DNA of 64,000 bases, from assembly GCA_009739215.1 (NCBI GenBank), contig VSJF01000010.1:1178001-1242000 (forward strand), read 5' to 3'. A program made the position numbers and the translations under genes. The DNA comes from Floccularia luteovirens. Lineage: Eukaryota; Basidiomycota; Agaricomycetes; Agaricales; Squamanitaceae. Within the stretch, counting starts at the first letter, position 1; each line of letters opens with the position of its first letter. Shown piece by piece: positions 46,935 to 59,378 of the stretch. The notes under the pieces are model-generated. The model did not search any database and was not told the DNA's origin. It saw only the letters and a list, made by a program, of their open reading frames with translations.

Positions 46935-47830
46935 GGCGTGATATCAAAGGAAAACATTTGTTGAGATAAAAATAACACTGGCAGTGTCGCACATGGTTTA
47001 CGTGAAAATGCAGATAACCTGGAACCAGGGTAGGATCACAGTTATACTGGATTTCAGTGTAGGGAAATTGGGCGGGAAGTAGGCAGGTAATCATGATGAA
47101 GAGCCACGTATTGCCCCACAAAACCATGGTATGAATGAGAAGACCAACGGCGCATATAACCCTTGGGTGTAGCACCCCTGATAGGTTGGGTAACTTGTAG
47201 GAATATCTTGAAATCTACCCGATGAAAAAAGGATTGTTGCCTCCTGTGTAAGTCAACAGACCATGACATTTTGCAAACGCCCATGAAGACAATAAAGTAG
47301 ACGCGCAGGCCCTATATTGACATGTGATCCAACTGAACGGCGCCTGATGAAAAGCTGTAATATGCTGTGAATTCAATATATCAACCTTCTTTTACATCTG
47401 TGATATCGATAAGTGCACACCACAATATCAATATTTCAGAGAACGATTCTCTTCCCACTGCACTAAGTTTAGCATTCTCTCACTATACAGCTTCAGCTCT
47501 CTTTCATTGGGGTGCCAGTTGAACGTTGATGGATGAACAACAGGAAGTCGTATTGACATATGGAGCTGCTGCTGGCCGTGCAACCACAATTTGTAGAAGC
47601 GGGAAAGTATAAGGTGGATCCAGCAAGACTAAGGCTTATGGAGTGGTGAGATACGTACGAGTCAAGCTATTCCACGTTGGTCTGAGACTCGTTTTTAGTA
47701 CACTGAAGAGAAGCTCTGCCTATGGGATGATCGTCGATTCGTGAGGATGATCTAGAACTTTTCCCTTGACGCTGAGAAATACAGGCAGGTTTAACGCACT
47801 TGAACAAAAACGGTGGTCCACAGCCCATTA
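46935..47830. repeat. Duplicated segment Y, copy 2
   Basis: Second copy of 45106-45991, same orientation. Spaced matches include ATCTACCCGATGAAAAA, CAACAGGAAGTCG, CATATGGAGCT and GTACACTGAAGAGAAGCTC. The right end continues into a longer open frame than in copy 1 (see 47529-48102). Confidence 0.7.
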
Positions 47831-48102
47831 TAAGGCTTGATTACGACCCTGAGAAAGGAATCCACTTCAATGCAATAGACTTGGGTGATACCAGTAATAA
47901 GCTTGCTGTTCTATTTCGCAGCAACGGAGAACCAGCGGAGGACCGCTTTCGACAGTATTACAATTATTTCCAGGGTTTTACTGCTGATCAAATTTGGCAA
48001 CATTTCAAATCTGAGGGGGAATTTTTGTTACCTCAGAACTGCTGGAAACAGGATAGTAGTTACAGAAACTTTAGTGGTGCAACGGCTGGCTGGAGACAAT
48101 AA
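47529..48102 (+). pseudogene. Unrecognised gene carried by segment Y (broken)
   Basis: It starts MDEQQEVVLTYGAAAGRATT. An alternative frame then gives QFVEAGKYKVDPARLRLMEW, with a donor-like GTGAG next. After a gap with stops, an open frame of 100 codons reads NGGPQPIIRLDYDPEKGIHF and continues through ..RFRQYYNYFQGFTADQIWQH and GEFLLPQNCWKQDSSYRNF to a stop at 48102. Copy 1 keeps matching parts (NRNGGPEPIIGLDNW). I do not recognise the family. Frame breaks in both copies suggest decay, but the last 100 codons are well formed. It sits 290 bases upstream of the NACHT-only gene on the same strand. Confidence 0.4.
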
Positions 48103-48390
48103 AACTTGTTCAACTTTATGGTCGAGCCGGTACTTACATATACTCAGTATACATCCATCAGATTACTGTCTTTGTGATCGTGGGAAATCAATGCACCACA
48201 GGTTCTATGCCTCCAGCGAACACGCCAGAATTTCCAACGGTTAGTCAGGTGCTTGTTACGGATGATGTGCACCAATAGAACATCATAAATCCATTCGTGT
48301 CTCACCTAGCATCTTCCCACCTTCTCCCACCATAGTACCATAACTTTCCCTCATAGACCCTTATTCAATTCTTCCTGATAACTTAGGACA

Positions 48391-49992
48391 ATGTTCCAAC
48401 GAATTCTCAAGCTCAGATCTCCCTCCAAAGCAGAACAAGAAATCGACAGTGTCTTGAATTCCGCACGACAGATTGTTGGTGTTGCACAGGATGCCACCTG
48501 CCCAATTCCGGGTCTGGTGGTTGCTGTAACAACACTATCTTCTCTGATCGAGATCCTTGTTGTCAGTTCCCCTTAGATCTCTTATAAGGGCATGTTTATG
48601 TTTTGCCTGTATAGCATACAAAGGGAAATTTGCAAATCCGCAATGATCTTGCAGATAATATCAAAACTCTCGCAACAGACATGGAAAATACAATCACTAC
48701 TGTAACCAGTGCATCTACCGGTTTTGAAGCCCCTGAAAACAGCGGTTTTACATCCCCTGAGTTAGAGGAGAGAGTAAATGCACTCAAACAGTTAGACTGA
48801 CCCTATATAATTGACCCATTTCGTTAATAACTCATTCACTTATAGGAAATTGGATGAACTCGTTGCTCAAGCTTCAAAAGTAAACGAATTACAACAGAAA
48901 AAATTTACTAGTAACAAGGCCAGTGTAGATGGCCTATTAACAAGCCTCCAACAGGGTGTTCATGACGTAGACACGGAATTTTTCGTACGTTCTGATCATT
49001 GGATACATATCGTTGCCTCGACTTATAATCTGGTTCTTATAAAGGGGACAGGAGAAAATTCAATCGAAAAATTATTCAAAAAAGTAATTGACCAGGTGAT
49101 TGAGAAAGGGCTCTCTTTCCTTCCACATGTCGACGCCCGACATACATCACCATTTGGTCCAAGAAATGGAGTATTTGAGGGCACCCGGGCAGCCATACTC
49201 GACGATGTTCTTGCATGGACACGTGGACCTGACTCCACTGGATACGACCCCATTCTCTACCTATTGAGTGGAAGTGCTGGTACTGGAAAAACTACGATTG
49301 CTTTCGAAGTGGCTAATCGATTAAGCGAATCCAATGCTCTGGGCGCGTCGTTCTTCTTTGTTCGAAACGTCGATCGGTTGGACTCTGTACGTCATGTGAT
49401 ACCAACTTTAGCGTACCAACTCGCCCGTGCACACCCAGAGATCTGCCCACATATTATGGCTGCAGCAGTCCCATATAGGCACATTGGCATGAACGAACGG
49501 ACTAGGTTTGAGATAGAAACTTTGTTGATCAACCCCCTGAAGAATGTCACACCTTCGCTGCAACGCTTGACCATCATCCTTGATGGTGTTGATGATTGCA
49601 AGCAATCAACACGGGACGATATGATGCAAGTGATCTACCTCCTTATGCGACGCCTACCAGAATTACCATTCCAACTTCGTGTGTTGTTCTCCACACGACC
49701 AGAGTTGCGCGTTCAGGACGCGATTGACGCATACGATTTCCGTAATAAGCCCAAGCCCTTCATGGTTAAGGAAATTGTAAGGGAGGGTACAACTGGAGAT
49801 ATTCGATCTTTCTTCAGAGAGAGACTCATGGCCCTGAGTTGTCACGAAGAGATTTTCAAGGCACACCCGAATGTGGTCGATGACTTGACTGCGCGTGCGG
49901 GTGGCCTGTTCATATACGCCACCACTATGATGAAGTTTTTGGAGCAGGATAGTAGCCGTGCTGTTGAGACCCTCAACGAAATGTTAACTTGA
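48391..49992 (+). CDS. NACHT-domain STAND protein without repeats
   Basis: A three-exon gene (two introns of about 55 bases; exon 1 ends near 48564, exon 3 starts near 48845). The N-terminal helical domain (MFQRILKLRSPSKAEQEIDS; CPIPGLVVAVTTLSSLIEIL) is homologous to that of the gene at 28580-32748. The NACHT domain follows: GVFEGTRAAILDDVLAWTRG, Walker A GSAGTGKTT, SFFFVRNVDRLDS, a Walker B-like LTIILDGVDDC and a VLFSTRPELRVQ sensor. It ends TARAGGLFIYATTMMKFLEQ..LNEMLT-stop. The frame is clean. It stops where the larger protein continues into its helical arm and WD40 repeats, and no WD40-like sequence follows. About 500 residues: a truncated but apparently intact nucleotide-binding module, so it may be functional as a short form. 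Confidence 0.85.
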
Positions 49993-50749
49993 GCTGTATT
50001 ATTTTGGGAGTGGGTTTTTCTAGAAGCTATGTACTTATAGTTTGACTGCATTCCGTTAGATGTAATACAAGTACTTATGTTTGGTAGTGTAGTATAGGAA
50101 ATGACGTATAGATTGATGATCACAATACATATCATCTCAATATCCCATGACCCCATGGTGGTATTGTCGTATTGAGGCTATGCTAATTGTAATTGGAAAC
50201 AAATGACAGATGATTATGGATCATGATGATAATTATCCGAATGGACCACTTGGAAGTACCCCTACGTCAAAACCCGCCGATGAGCTGTTTGAACATTTCT
50301 ATGTGAAATGAAAGCGGAAATGAAAGCTCATCAGTATATGATGATGGTATTTGTACATGTTATGCTGGAGCATTTAAGCATTACAGTTTCCCGAATAGTC
50401 AAAGTCTAAAGGCGGAATGTATTGGTATGTCGCAAAACTATAGAAAACCGAAAACTGCATCAGGACAGCACGAGCTATACATTACCCTTCTATAACCCTT
50501 ACTTGCAGTCCAGACCTCTGCAAATTTTTTTTCACATTTACGAAAAATCATGCCACCAAAAGTTGGACGAGTCAACGGAAACGTTAGAGCTTTGCAGGCT
50601 GAGTCCGGTAGTGGTGAGTCCGATTCCTGGGAACCAATCATGGCCACATCAGCAGCGTGGAATACATTACTCACGAAGAATCTTATTATACTTTAATTGT
50701 CATTGAACCCTACTCTTGCCTTCAAACCCAACTTTATTCAACTCTCTCC
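49993..50749. other. Spacer between the NACHT-only gene and IES2
   Basis: No recognised gene. An ATG at 50550 opens MPPKVGRVNGNVRALQAESG, followed by a donor-like GTGAGTCC at 50613. It could be an upstream exon of the IES2-like gene, but I find no good acceptor. Confidence 0.35.
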
Positions 50750-52164
50750 ATGCGAACACGTACTCGTCGTGCCGCTGCCGTTGCTGCTGCTGCTGCTGCC
50801 GCCGCGGCCGCCGCTGCAGATAAGGAAACCGATTCAGATGTTGACATGGAAGATGAGCAACAGCCGGAAGTTGAAGCTGAAGAGGAGGAACAAGAACAGG
50901 AAGAACAGGAGGTTGATGAAGTAGATGAAGGTCAGGATGAAAATGCAGAAGAGGAAGACGATGAGATACAATGGGTATGTAATCTTAATCAGTATATCGC
51001 CATAACCTCACTTATCAACCCTCACAGGCGGAAGATGAGATTGACGAGGAAGAGCAACCACCTACTTCCGCTCCGTCTCACCATCCCCGCCTCAAAATCA
51101 AACTCAAATTGCCTACGATTAGTTCGAGTAACAGTACCAATTCTCCAACGCCGGAAGTCGAGATGAGTCCTTCCAAAAGGAGAATCAGAAAGACCAGACT
51201 TAGGAGTAAGTCCTGTTAAAGTGAATCAGGAATCACTGACTAAATTGTGTCTGAATAGTTACAGACATAGACGTTGAGTCTGAGGATCCTTCATCACCAT
51301 CTACATCAGACGGAGAGCATTCAGCTCAGAATTCGGGATCACGTTCTGCTGGAACACCAACAGCAGGGACTAAACCTATGACTACACGACAAGCAGTCCT
51401 CGCAAGCGTTGTTGATTCTACTCATGTATCATTAAGTTCGTGAACGTCTTCATTATTCCCGTGTCGACAGCTAATATCAATACAACCAAATAGATGAAGG
51501 ATCTCGCAGCAAAAAGCGACCTCTGAATGAAACTGAGTTGGCACTCCGTAGAGAAGAAACAGCGCGCAAAAGAAAGAATTTGACAGAGAAGAAGTTGGAA
51601 GATGAGAAAGTGAGTGATGCGTGACCTATAAACATCACTCTGTAATAGAGCATTTGCACCAATTAGATGGAAACAATCAACCGGCTTTTGAAGAAACAGT
51701 CCCGACCAAAGAATAAGCGAACGTTGACACAAGACGATCGTTCCCCAATGCCTTCTACTCCAAATAACAAGCCAAAACCAAAAGCACCTGCTAAACTAAA
51801 TGCAGATGGTGAAAACGATGGAATGGAGGAGATGGAGGAAGAAGAGGAAATTCCAGAAGTTGTTGTGGAAGAAATCCCACCTGTCATGTATCGTTGGGTC
51901 TCTTCCTCGCGACCAACTGGAGAGAACCAAGAGAAGATAATGTCAATCACATTCTCTGTACCGACAATAGCCTCTCCACAACGGTTCGATTCGGCAGAAA
52001 CGAATACAGCTGAGAAGTTGCCACAACCTGATGTACCGGTTCTGGGGAGGGGTCCGGGAACATGTGCCGTAGAAGGGTGTGGACAATCGAGGAAGTATAG
52101 ACTAGTAAAAGATTGGAAGATTGGTGCTTGTGGAATCACACATTTGAAAATTCTGCAAGGCTGA
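50750..52164 (+). CDS. IES2: INO80 chromatin-remodelling complex subunit Ies2-like (PAPA-1)
   Basis: Nuclear subunit that stimulates the ATPase of the INO80 remodeller in yeast (INO80B in animals). The start MRTRTRRAAAV is followed by a poly-Ala tract, then a long acidic region. After introns come HPRLKIKLKLPTISSSNST, TDIDVESEDPSSPSTSDGEH, and SRSKKRPLNETELALRREET. The PAPA-1-like conserved block is ARKRKNLTEKKLEDEK + METINRLLKKQSRPKNKR. The C-terminal part carries a Cys-containing finger-like module (CAVEGCGQSRKYRLVKDWK and then GACGITHLKIL). Four introns of about 50-65 bases join in frame; no frame breaks. The start is uncertain: an ATG at 50550 might begin an earlier exon. Confidence 0.8.
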
Positions 52165-54597
52165 TGAATTAGGTGTTGGATTTTGTGTTAATCATGTTTA
52201 TGCATCCTTTGTTCGTCGTGTAGAGTATAATCTCTGGTATATTGATACTTATGTTTGTATATGAATGGCGCTTTTGACTACTTACCGGTGGTGAACTTGC
52301 TACACCCATTGCTAGTACTTAAATAACATACGTATGAAAATGGGAAGGGCTAGTTATGGTTATGTATACAAGCTAGAATGCAAGCCAAAAAAGCGCAGAG
52401 ACGTTCTTCTCCGCAGCAAGTGTCTCGATACACACAGCTTCGAAAGAACACTAGATATGTTTCCAGGTAAGAATTCAATATCAGCTGCAAGTGAAAGATG
52501 GGATCCGTCTAGCGACATGACTGGCAAATTCAGATGAAGTTAAGGTTGGAATCTGTTTCAGCCGCAGGTATCCACACAGTAGAAGTCGTTCTGGAACTGG
52601 TAGGTGTTCGGAGAGATATTATTCGGCTCAAGATACGGCTAGTAAATAACATGCGAAATTTCTTGCTTGTGGGTGTAGGGAGGTGGGGGTAGCAAAATAC
52701 CGATTCGAACCTCTTTTTCTACGTTCCCCCCTTGGGAAAAGAGACTCTGTCATGGCAACAATTCAGTCTTCTTCGGTTCTGTGTCGTGTGAGTTCTTGTC
52801 CTGTGAACCTGGGATAGAAAATCATCTTGAAACTTGTTGAGCAAAGATTTTCTAATGTGACGTTGATGATAATTTGCCACGTTCGATGGTGTGTGTATAG
52901 ATTGACACGTCGTTTTAGAGAAAAGTGGTTAGTGTAAATATCGGGAAAAAGGAAAGACTATCATTCCCATCATTGTCAAGTGACAGCATGCGCATCCTAT
53001 TTGTTTCTGCAATGAGATTCGGAACCTCATATATGATGCGTGGGTTCGGCAAAGAAGTGTTTTATGTGATTATCTTTTAACCAAAGCTAAAGCATTACCC
53101 GTACGACCATGAGAATTGTTTCGAAAATTGACGTTACCTTCTGATTACCTGCCCATGAAAATTTCGTGGCAGGTCCTGTTTCACTTGAAGGTGAGGCATG
53201 CCCTGGTCCCTTGACTTAGATTAGGATGACTAGATTTTGGCGGGGGGAAAAGAAATAACTGGATAAGATAGGGTGTAAGTATATTATAATACAATTTGAT
53301 AATAAAGAACTTTGGTTTTTATCCACCGGGGACATTGTGGAGCGGTGAGAAGGCACGAGAAGTGGCAATATCTCCATCCAACCATTTGGGAATGAGAATC
53401 TCAATCAACAGATTGAGGGGCCCGGGGTTACTAGTACAAAGTATCCCAGTCATGACAGGCATGCTCCGCTTGGTTTGCAATTGCATGACTTGTGATCAGA
53501 TACATTTTTTTTAATTGAACGTTACCCGTGATAAATTAAAAAAGCGTCAAAGTTTCCTATTGTCTTGAAAGGAGGCTCATCTGCCTGGCAAGTGATGGAC
53601 TGGGGTGTTGAAAGATCATTTGACGGCAGAACTCTGATTTGATGACCGCTGAAAGCAGTAAATGATACTGATTAGGTTGTCTGGGTGCTGATAATGGGAA
53701 TTTAGAATAGAGCATGTGGTACTCCAGAGAACCCAATGGCCGCTCAATACGTACGCAGTCTCTGATGGAACCGCGTTCACCACACAATGTGGTCTGGTAC
53801 TCTTGCCGGGTTTTTTGAGAAGTAAAGCACTTGTGAAAATTTAAGAAATTCACAAACAAAGATAAACATAAAGATTGTAGAGCTATTTTCTTGTGAGCTC
53901 TAACATTCACTAAACGAGTGGCGTATCCAGTGCTCCATTGATCGCGGCTTGAATGTACAACTCAAGCTCGGTCTTGTTTATTCTCACTCTTGACTGATTC
54001 CGGGTGTAGCAGTGCTGATCCCTGATTGACACCTGCTCATGGTGAAAATTCAGCATCGCCTGCGCTGGAGTGCGAAAGCTTCTATTTTTTTGGTCTCTTG
54101 CAGTATACCAGATGAATCATTGGATTCCCTCCTGTAGCTATAGTAATGTGTCTCAAGAATGATAAAATACTAGTGGACCGATTGTCAGAGCTTCAATTCA
54201 CAAAGTGAAGGCGAGAATAGAAAATGCTTGCCATGCGAAGCAAATCTTGTGAATTTCGGGGAAACTCATGGGAAGCAGACTGGAGATAACTGGGTAACAT
54301 ATTTTGAAGAGAATAACAAGAAAATGATATGGATCACATGGACGGAGAAATGGACGTGAGACAGAGAAATATTGAAAAAATAGAATTGAGATACTTCCGC
54401 ATTTAGGAATTGGAAATTGTGACAGGTCGGGGAATATGCCGTGGACCCTTTATGTGTGTGATCGAGATTGCGCCGCGGTGACTTGGATTCTCCCCTTCCA
54501 GTTCCTACTTCCTCGACTATATAGATAAAAACATCATCTCTCTGATGCGTAGCTTTAGACTTCCCCTCTCTGAGCTAGCCCCTACTCTGTCTTCGTC
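52165..54597. other. Long stretch without a recognisable gene
   Basis: About 2.4 kb. Only short frames occur on both strands; no motif, RNA gene or repeat stands out. The right end holds the TATA box of the first DUF6534-like gene. Confidence 0.45.
54518..54530 (+). promoter_or_regulatory. TATA box of DUF6534-like gene 1
   Basis: TATATAGATAAAA about 70-80 bases before the ATG at 54598, followed by a CT-rich leader (TTCCCCTCTC). Confidence 0.5.
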
Positions 54598-56578
54598 ATG
54601 GCTCCGAACATACAGCTTTCGTAACAACTCTTCTCCTTCAATGCCCTGCCCTCCTACTTACTCCTTCACTCAGGTTCGGCCCGATGCTCATCGGCACGTT
54701 CATTAACATGATCCTCTATGGGGTCAGTTGCAACAACTTATTTTGTAACCCACTCTAATCTCCATATTAGATCCTGATAATGCAGGTCTATACGTATTAT
54801 TTAACTTACAAGAAGTGAGCAATTCATTCTTGAACATCCTTCGAACGCTAATCAATGCCAAAGCGACACTGCATGGATTAAATTTCTTGTTAGTTCACCC
54901 CAAAACTATGTTCTTCACAGTCGTGTCATGGAGTTACTCTAGGTCGCTTATTTGTTTCTCATTGAAACTCTGAATACGGGTTGTGATATTGCGATGATGT
55001 ACGAGCCTTTAATCCTTCAGTTTGGTGAGTTTCCTATCTTCTTAATACATGGATTTCATTTGACTTTAACTTGACACTAGGTCTGCCTGAGGCAACGGCT
55101 AATTTCCCGAAAAGTGAGTGGGGTGGTCACACATCGGTTAAACTTACCTTCTGAGCAATTTTCTCTAGTGTTTGCTGCTGGTAAGAACTTGAACACCCAA
55201 CAAGTTGACTCGTCTGACAAGCTGCACTTCTTATCACAGAGCCTATCGTCATTGTAAGTGATCCCTATAAACAGCGTAACGATAAACATTCAAATACAAT
55301 GCCCAGGTCGCGGTTTCAACGCCGATACAACTCTTCTTTGCATGGCGCGTTAAACTCCTAACAAAGTCAATTTGGGTAGCTCTCGCAATCGCATTTTTCG
55401 CATTTGTTTCTTTGGGTGTGTACCTCCTTCGCTGTTACAACAAGACGTCTCTCAACAAGTCGCGTACAGGTGGCGGTGTCTGGACAACCGTGAGAATTAT
55501 TCAGGTCAAACTGTTCATTAAAAAACCAGAACTGCACTGGCCTGCACTCGTTTGGTTCTTGGCTGCATGTATATCCGATGTGTTGATCACTGTTGTTCTC
55601 GTGATAAGCTTGGTCCGTATTTTTTTGAAACATTTTAACCGATCAAATATTGAGAAATCGATATATTGTACAGTCTAAGAAAAAGACTGGATTTGTCGCT
55701 ACAGATGATGCTATTTCAAAGATCATCAGGAGTACGTCTTCGCTTCTACTTTTACATCAGGATCAAAGCACTCATCTTATTCGATCAGTGACGGTGCAAA
55801 CGGGATTCTTGACGCAAGTCGCTTAGGAAAATTTTAACCGTGAACTGATAGCTGATCCATGATTTACTTTTAGTGCCTTCTTTGCTATTAGCGATGTTGT
55901 ATTTTTCATGAGTGAGTTGTTCACCGTCAGAGACTGATGAATTTGACGAGCTGATGTTTTACTTTAGCACTTCCTGTGAGTACAAGTGCCAGTATTGATC
56001 GTACTCATTTTAATATTTTATTTATGATTTTCTTAAGCACACCGCGTTGTAAGTTCTTATAACATCTCGGACTTGTTCAGTCACTAAACTGCCTGGTTCA
56101 GAAATTTCTTATGGGATCTGGCTCTATCAAAATTGTATTCTAACTGCTTGTTATCAACTCTCAATGCTCGTGCCAGTTTGAACGAGATAGCCGGATATGG
56201 TTCTCAACAGCGTCACGCGATATCTTCCGGAGGTAACAGACGGATGGTAAGGGATTGATTATTTTATTGCAGAGCATCCGAATATTGATATCTCTTCGTA
56301 TCCAACAGGAGACATATATCGAACCTCACAACACTGTGGTATAGTGTCATGGTTACATTTCCCAGATTATAATAGCACGCTAATTCTTGTCTAATCAGAA
56401 TACAAAGAGGTCATCAATATATGAACTCGACTCCCACAAATCTTATGGAACCACTAGTTTCCCGCCACAAACAGATATGGAATATGGGATTACCGTAACA
56501 AAGGTTGGTGATATCCAACTGGCTGGTTCTTTGGTCCGGATTATTGAGTCCAACGTTCCTAGATTGTTGAAACATTAG
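54598..56578 (+). CDS. Seven-helix membrane protein, DUF6534-like, copy 1
   Basis: Integral membrane protein of a basidiomycete-expanded family (DUF6534-like) with receptor-like topology; function unknown. At least a dozen short exons. It begins MAPNIQLS and, after an intron, FGPMLIGTFINMILYG, then ILIMQVYTYYLTYK, DTAWIKFLVAYLFLIETLNT, CDIAMMYEPLILQFG, STPIQLFFAWRVKLLTKSIW, VALAIAFFAFVSLGGGVW, KKPELHWPALVWFLAACISD, VLITVVLVISL, SKKTGFVATDDAISKIIR, TVQTGFLTAFFAISDVVFF and LNFLWDLALSKLYSNCLLST. The tail is hydrophilic and ends RIIESNVPRLLKH-stop. The intron at 55814-55873 starts with GC (GCAAGT), not GT; canonical donors nearby would break the frame. No frame errors. Confidence 0.82.
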
Positions 56579-59378
56579 AAGATCCCATGCCCAGGCTGCG
56601 CGAGACCACACAGTAGACTTCCAAAAGTGTGGTCAGGGAGAATTATTTAAATACTTACTTTTGATTTTAAACTACTTACTGTATCGAGTAAACAAGTCCG
56701 ATCTTTTCGATGAAACTGAACCTGTCCTTTCGTGTTTCGCATTTCTTGTTGTCATTGTATTAGTAAAGCGGTCTATAATAGCCCAAAATTTTATACGACT
56801 CAAGAAAGTCGTAGTCAATCTATTCCAGTCAAAAACTCTTATTGCTTGGATACATAGGTCAAGTGACTCTGATAAAATAGCGTTGCTGATTTTAAACGTA
56901 GTTGGGAAGTGCTGGTGCTGTGAATATAACCACTTTTCGGAATTATGCATGCCATCTCATGCGATATTATTTGAGCCCACAAGAACGTATACGTATCATT
57001 AGGCGATGGTGTTTCATGCGCTTACTGTACCGAAATACCCAGGGGAATGTGTGGGTGACTTGTATCAAAGAGGGTGTCGTAGTACAGACGGATGGCGACT
57101 TTCTGGTAACAAAAAATAAAACGGTCTCAAATTATATTATTTACTGATCCCGTTTGACCTGTCGGGAGCATGCTGCGCTGAATCTTGTGGTATCTCGAAC
57201 TCTGGAACGATCTATACCTGCTGTGCTATAAATTCTTTTTGATTTATACATGGAAGCAGAAGGCGCGCATCACCGGTTTCCTATAACATATTTTTTTACT
57301 GTTCCGGTATGAAGAATCTGTGATCCCATGTGGTTTGTTAATTTTTCTGACGGTGGGCGTAGAAATGGAAGAGAAGTTGAATTAAAACTGGCTCAGGGGT
57401 AGCGACCCTGTAAAGGGCTAACAGGGGGAAAATGTGTATGTGCAGTATCTCTCGCATATACCTACATGCTATAGTATTTTAGAAATTAAGGCTTCCATCA
57501 ACGTCCAGATCATCCGTCGTAGACATCCTTACCATCTAATCGTCATCCATGACTACCATTTCGAAAGCTCCTGAAGTCGTCTTGCTCTACATCTCAATTT
57601 TACTAGTCCCGTAGCAATGAGAATTCTACGAGACTGTAGCTTCCGCATTGACCGCATTATCCCCGATCAATAAGATTGAATGATGGAGGAAAAGGAAAGG
57701 ATATACATGTGGGAGAAACTTTTAACAGAATAAGCGCTTGATTCTGAAGGATTATTAGTGCTTTTTTTGACTAGACATATATACTGAGTGTAAGAAGATG
57801 AAGTATGTTCCTAATTCTTCTGCAAATAGAAAAGTAATAAAGGTTGGACAATTAGTGGCATTTGATGTCAGGCCCACATTGACATGGACCAGTAGTTGTC
57901 GGTCAATTTAATCAGGCCACTTCGATTGCAAGAACCTATTTCTGTTGTGCATGGCAGTATTGCCAGCGAAGTCAAATCTTTCTGTGTATTAATACCTTCG
58001 GTTGAAAGATTGAATGCTTCCAGCCGAGCACTGCAGTGCAGTGCCGCAAAGTCACAGCAGGATAAACAAGTGTGCATTGGGGTCAGATGTGCAAGGAACT
58101 TGATCTCGTTGCCAGTTTCCTAACTTACTTTGTATGTTGTTTTCGCCCTCGATTTTTTTCAATGCTAATTAAGTAAACTGCTTCCAGTCACATCCTGTAC
58201 AGTTCTAGGCAATTTTGGTGTTTGAGGTCATTTGGTCCATTGATAGAAAGAAGGTCAAAGAACTTTTACTTGATTGCGCAGCTCATTGACATTGGAAGGG
58301 AGGGGTATCGACGCTTTTGATAGATGACAACAGAATGGAGCCCAACGACATCCATATTAGCTGTACCTACTTGATGATACACGTCCTAAACGTCTTCTGC
58401 CGACTTAGTGTCTTCAATTCGGCTGATGGTGAAAGGTAAGTAGTACTTTTGACCACATTGTTGGTTACGGGAGCGGTTTGAATCACGGCCACACACAATG
58501 CCCGATCAAACCTAAAAAGCTTTCAGAAAACATGAGGACATGCCGCACAGAGTCCCTGACGATATATATAGATTGCGGAGATTGTATTTTCGAGCTGAGA
58601 TTTAATTTATCAAAGTGCCACAATGCTGCTATGCGACCCCAGACGTGTCTGTTGTACTCTGAGCTACTAACTCTGATGCTCCACGACATCTCCTGGCTCT
58701 CAAAGTGACAATACACCTCGCTGTTCTCATGTCATAAACATAAACGGTGCGGGGACCAGCGGGGCACAAATATAAGTAATCAGGTGTGTTGTGAACTCTT
58801 CTTATTTTTAGACTTAATATGGACGAGTCACAAGGAGCAATCAATTTCCATTTTCTCCGTATCGCAAAGCACAGCCACGAGAAAGTTCTCAACTAGCAAA
58901 TTCTGTTAGCGTTGGGATCAGGATAACTTTGGGGGGTTGGCAGACAGAAATACACTTATACATGGTACTTAAACAAAGGGTATGTAGGCATTGCATGTTA
59001 CTGAGCTGCAACACATGTTTTGTGATAAATTTGATGGAGATCAAAACGCCTCGAACCCAGAGAAAAAGAAGCCCCGGTCTATTGCTGAAATCGGCGCAGC
59101 GTGCCAGACTAATCCAGGGAATTTGCCGTACACTGATTTGAAAAAAGAAGCTGTTCTTTAACAAGAACATTGCTCGGGAGGTTGTCTCTTGCCTATGATC
59201 CATCACTTCAAGCTGTCCCCCTTGTCTCCTCGTCCGCTCCTTTGGTCCTCAATCACCTTTCTCACGATTTGAGTCCAAGCACAGGGACTCGTGTAGTGCT
59301 TATAGGTCCAGGTCGAGATACTGGCCTTCTGGACATCGATACTTATCCCCCTTGCAAAACCTCTCTTCATAGCCAGCC
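56579..59378. other. Long stretch without a recognisable gene
   Basis: About 2.8 kb between the two DUF6534-like genes. Short frames only. Some AT-rich parts. No convincing relic of a third copy and no RNA gene recognised. Confidence 0.45.

Noticed and set aside
49993..50400. Missing WD40 exons after the NACHT-only gene
   Set aside because: I searched the three forward frames by eye and found no GH..WD-like or NACHT-arm-like sequence.
58629..58892. Minus-strand frame with a WD40-like VYVYDMRTARCIVTL stretch
   Set aside because: A single weak match with no second repeat, NACHT part or splice pattern around it.
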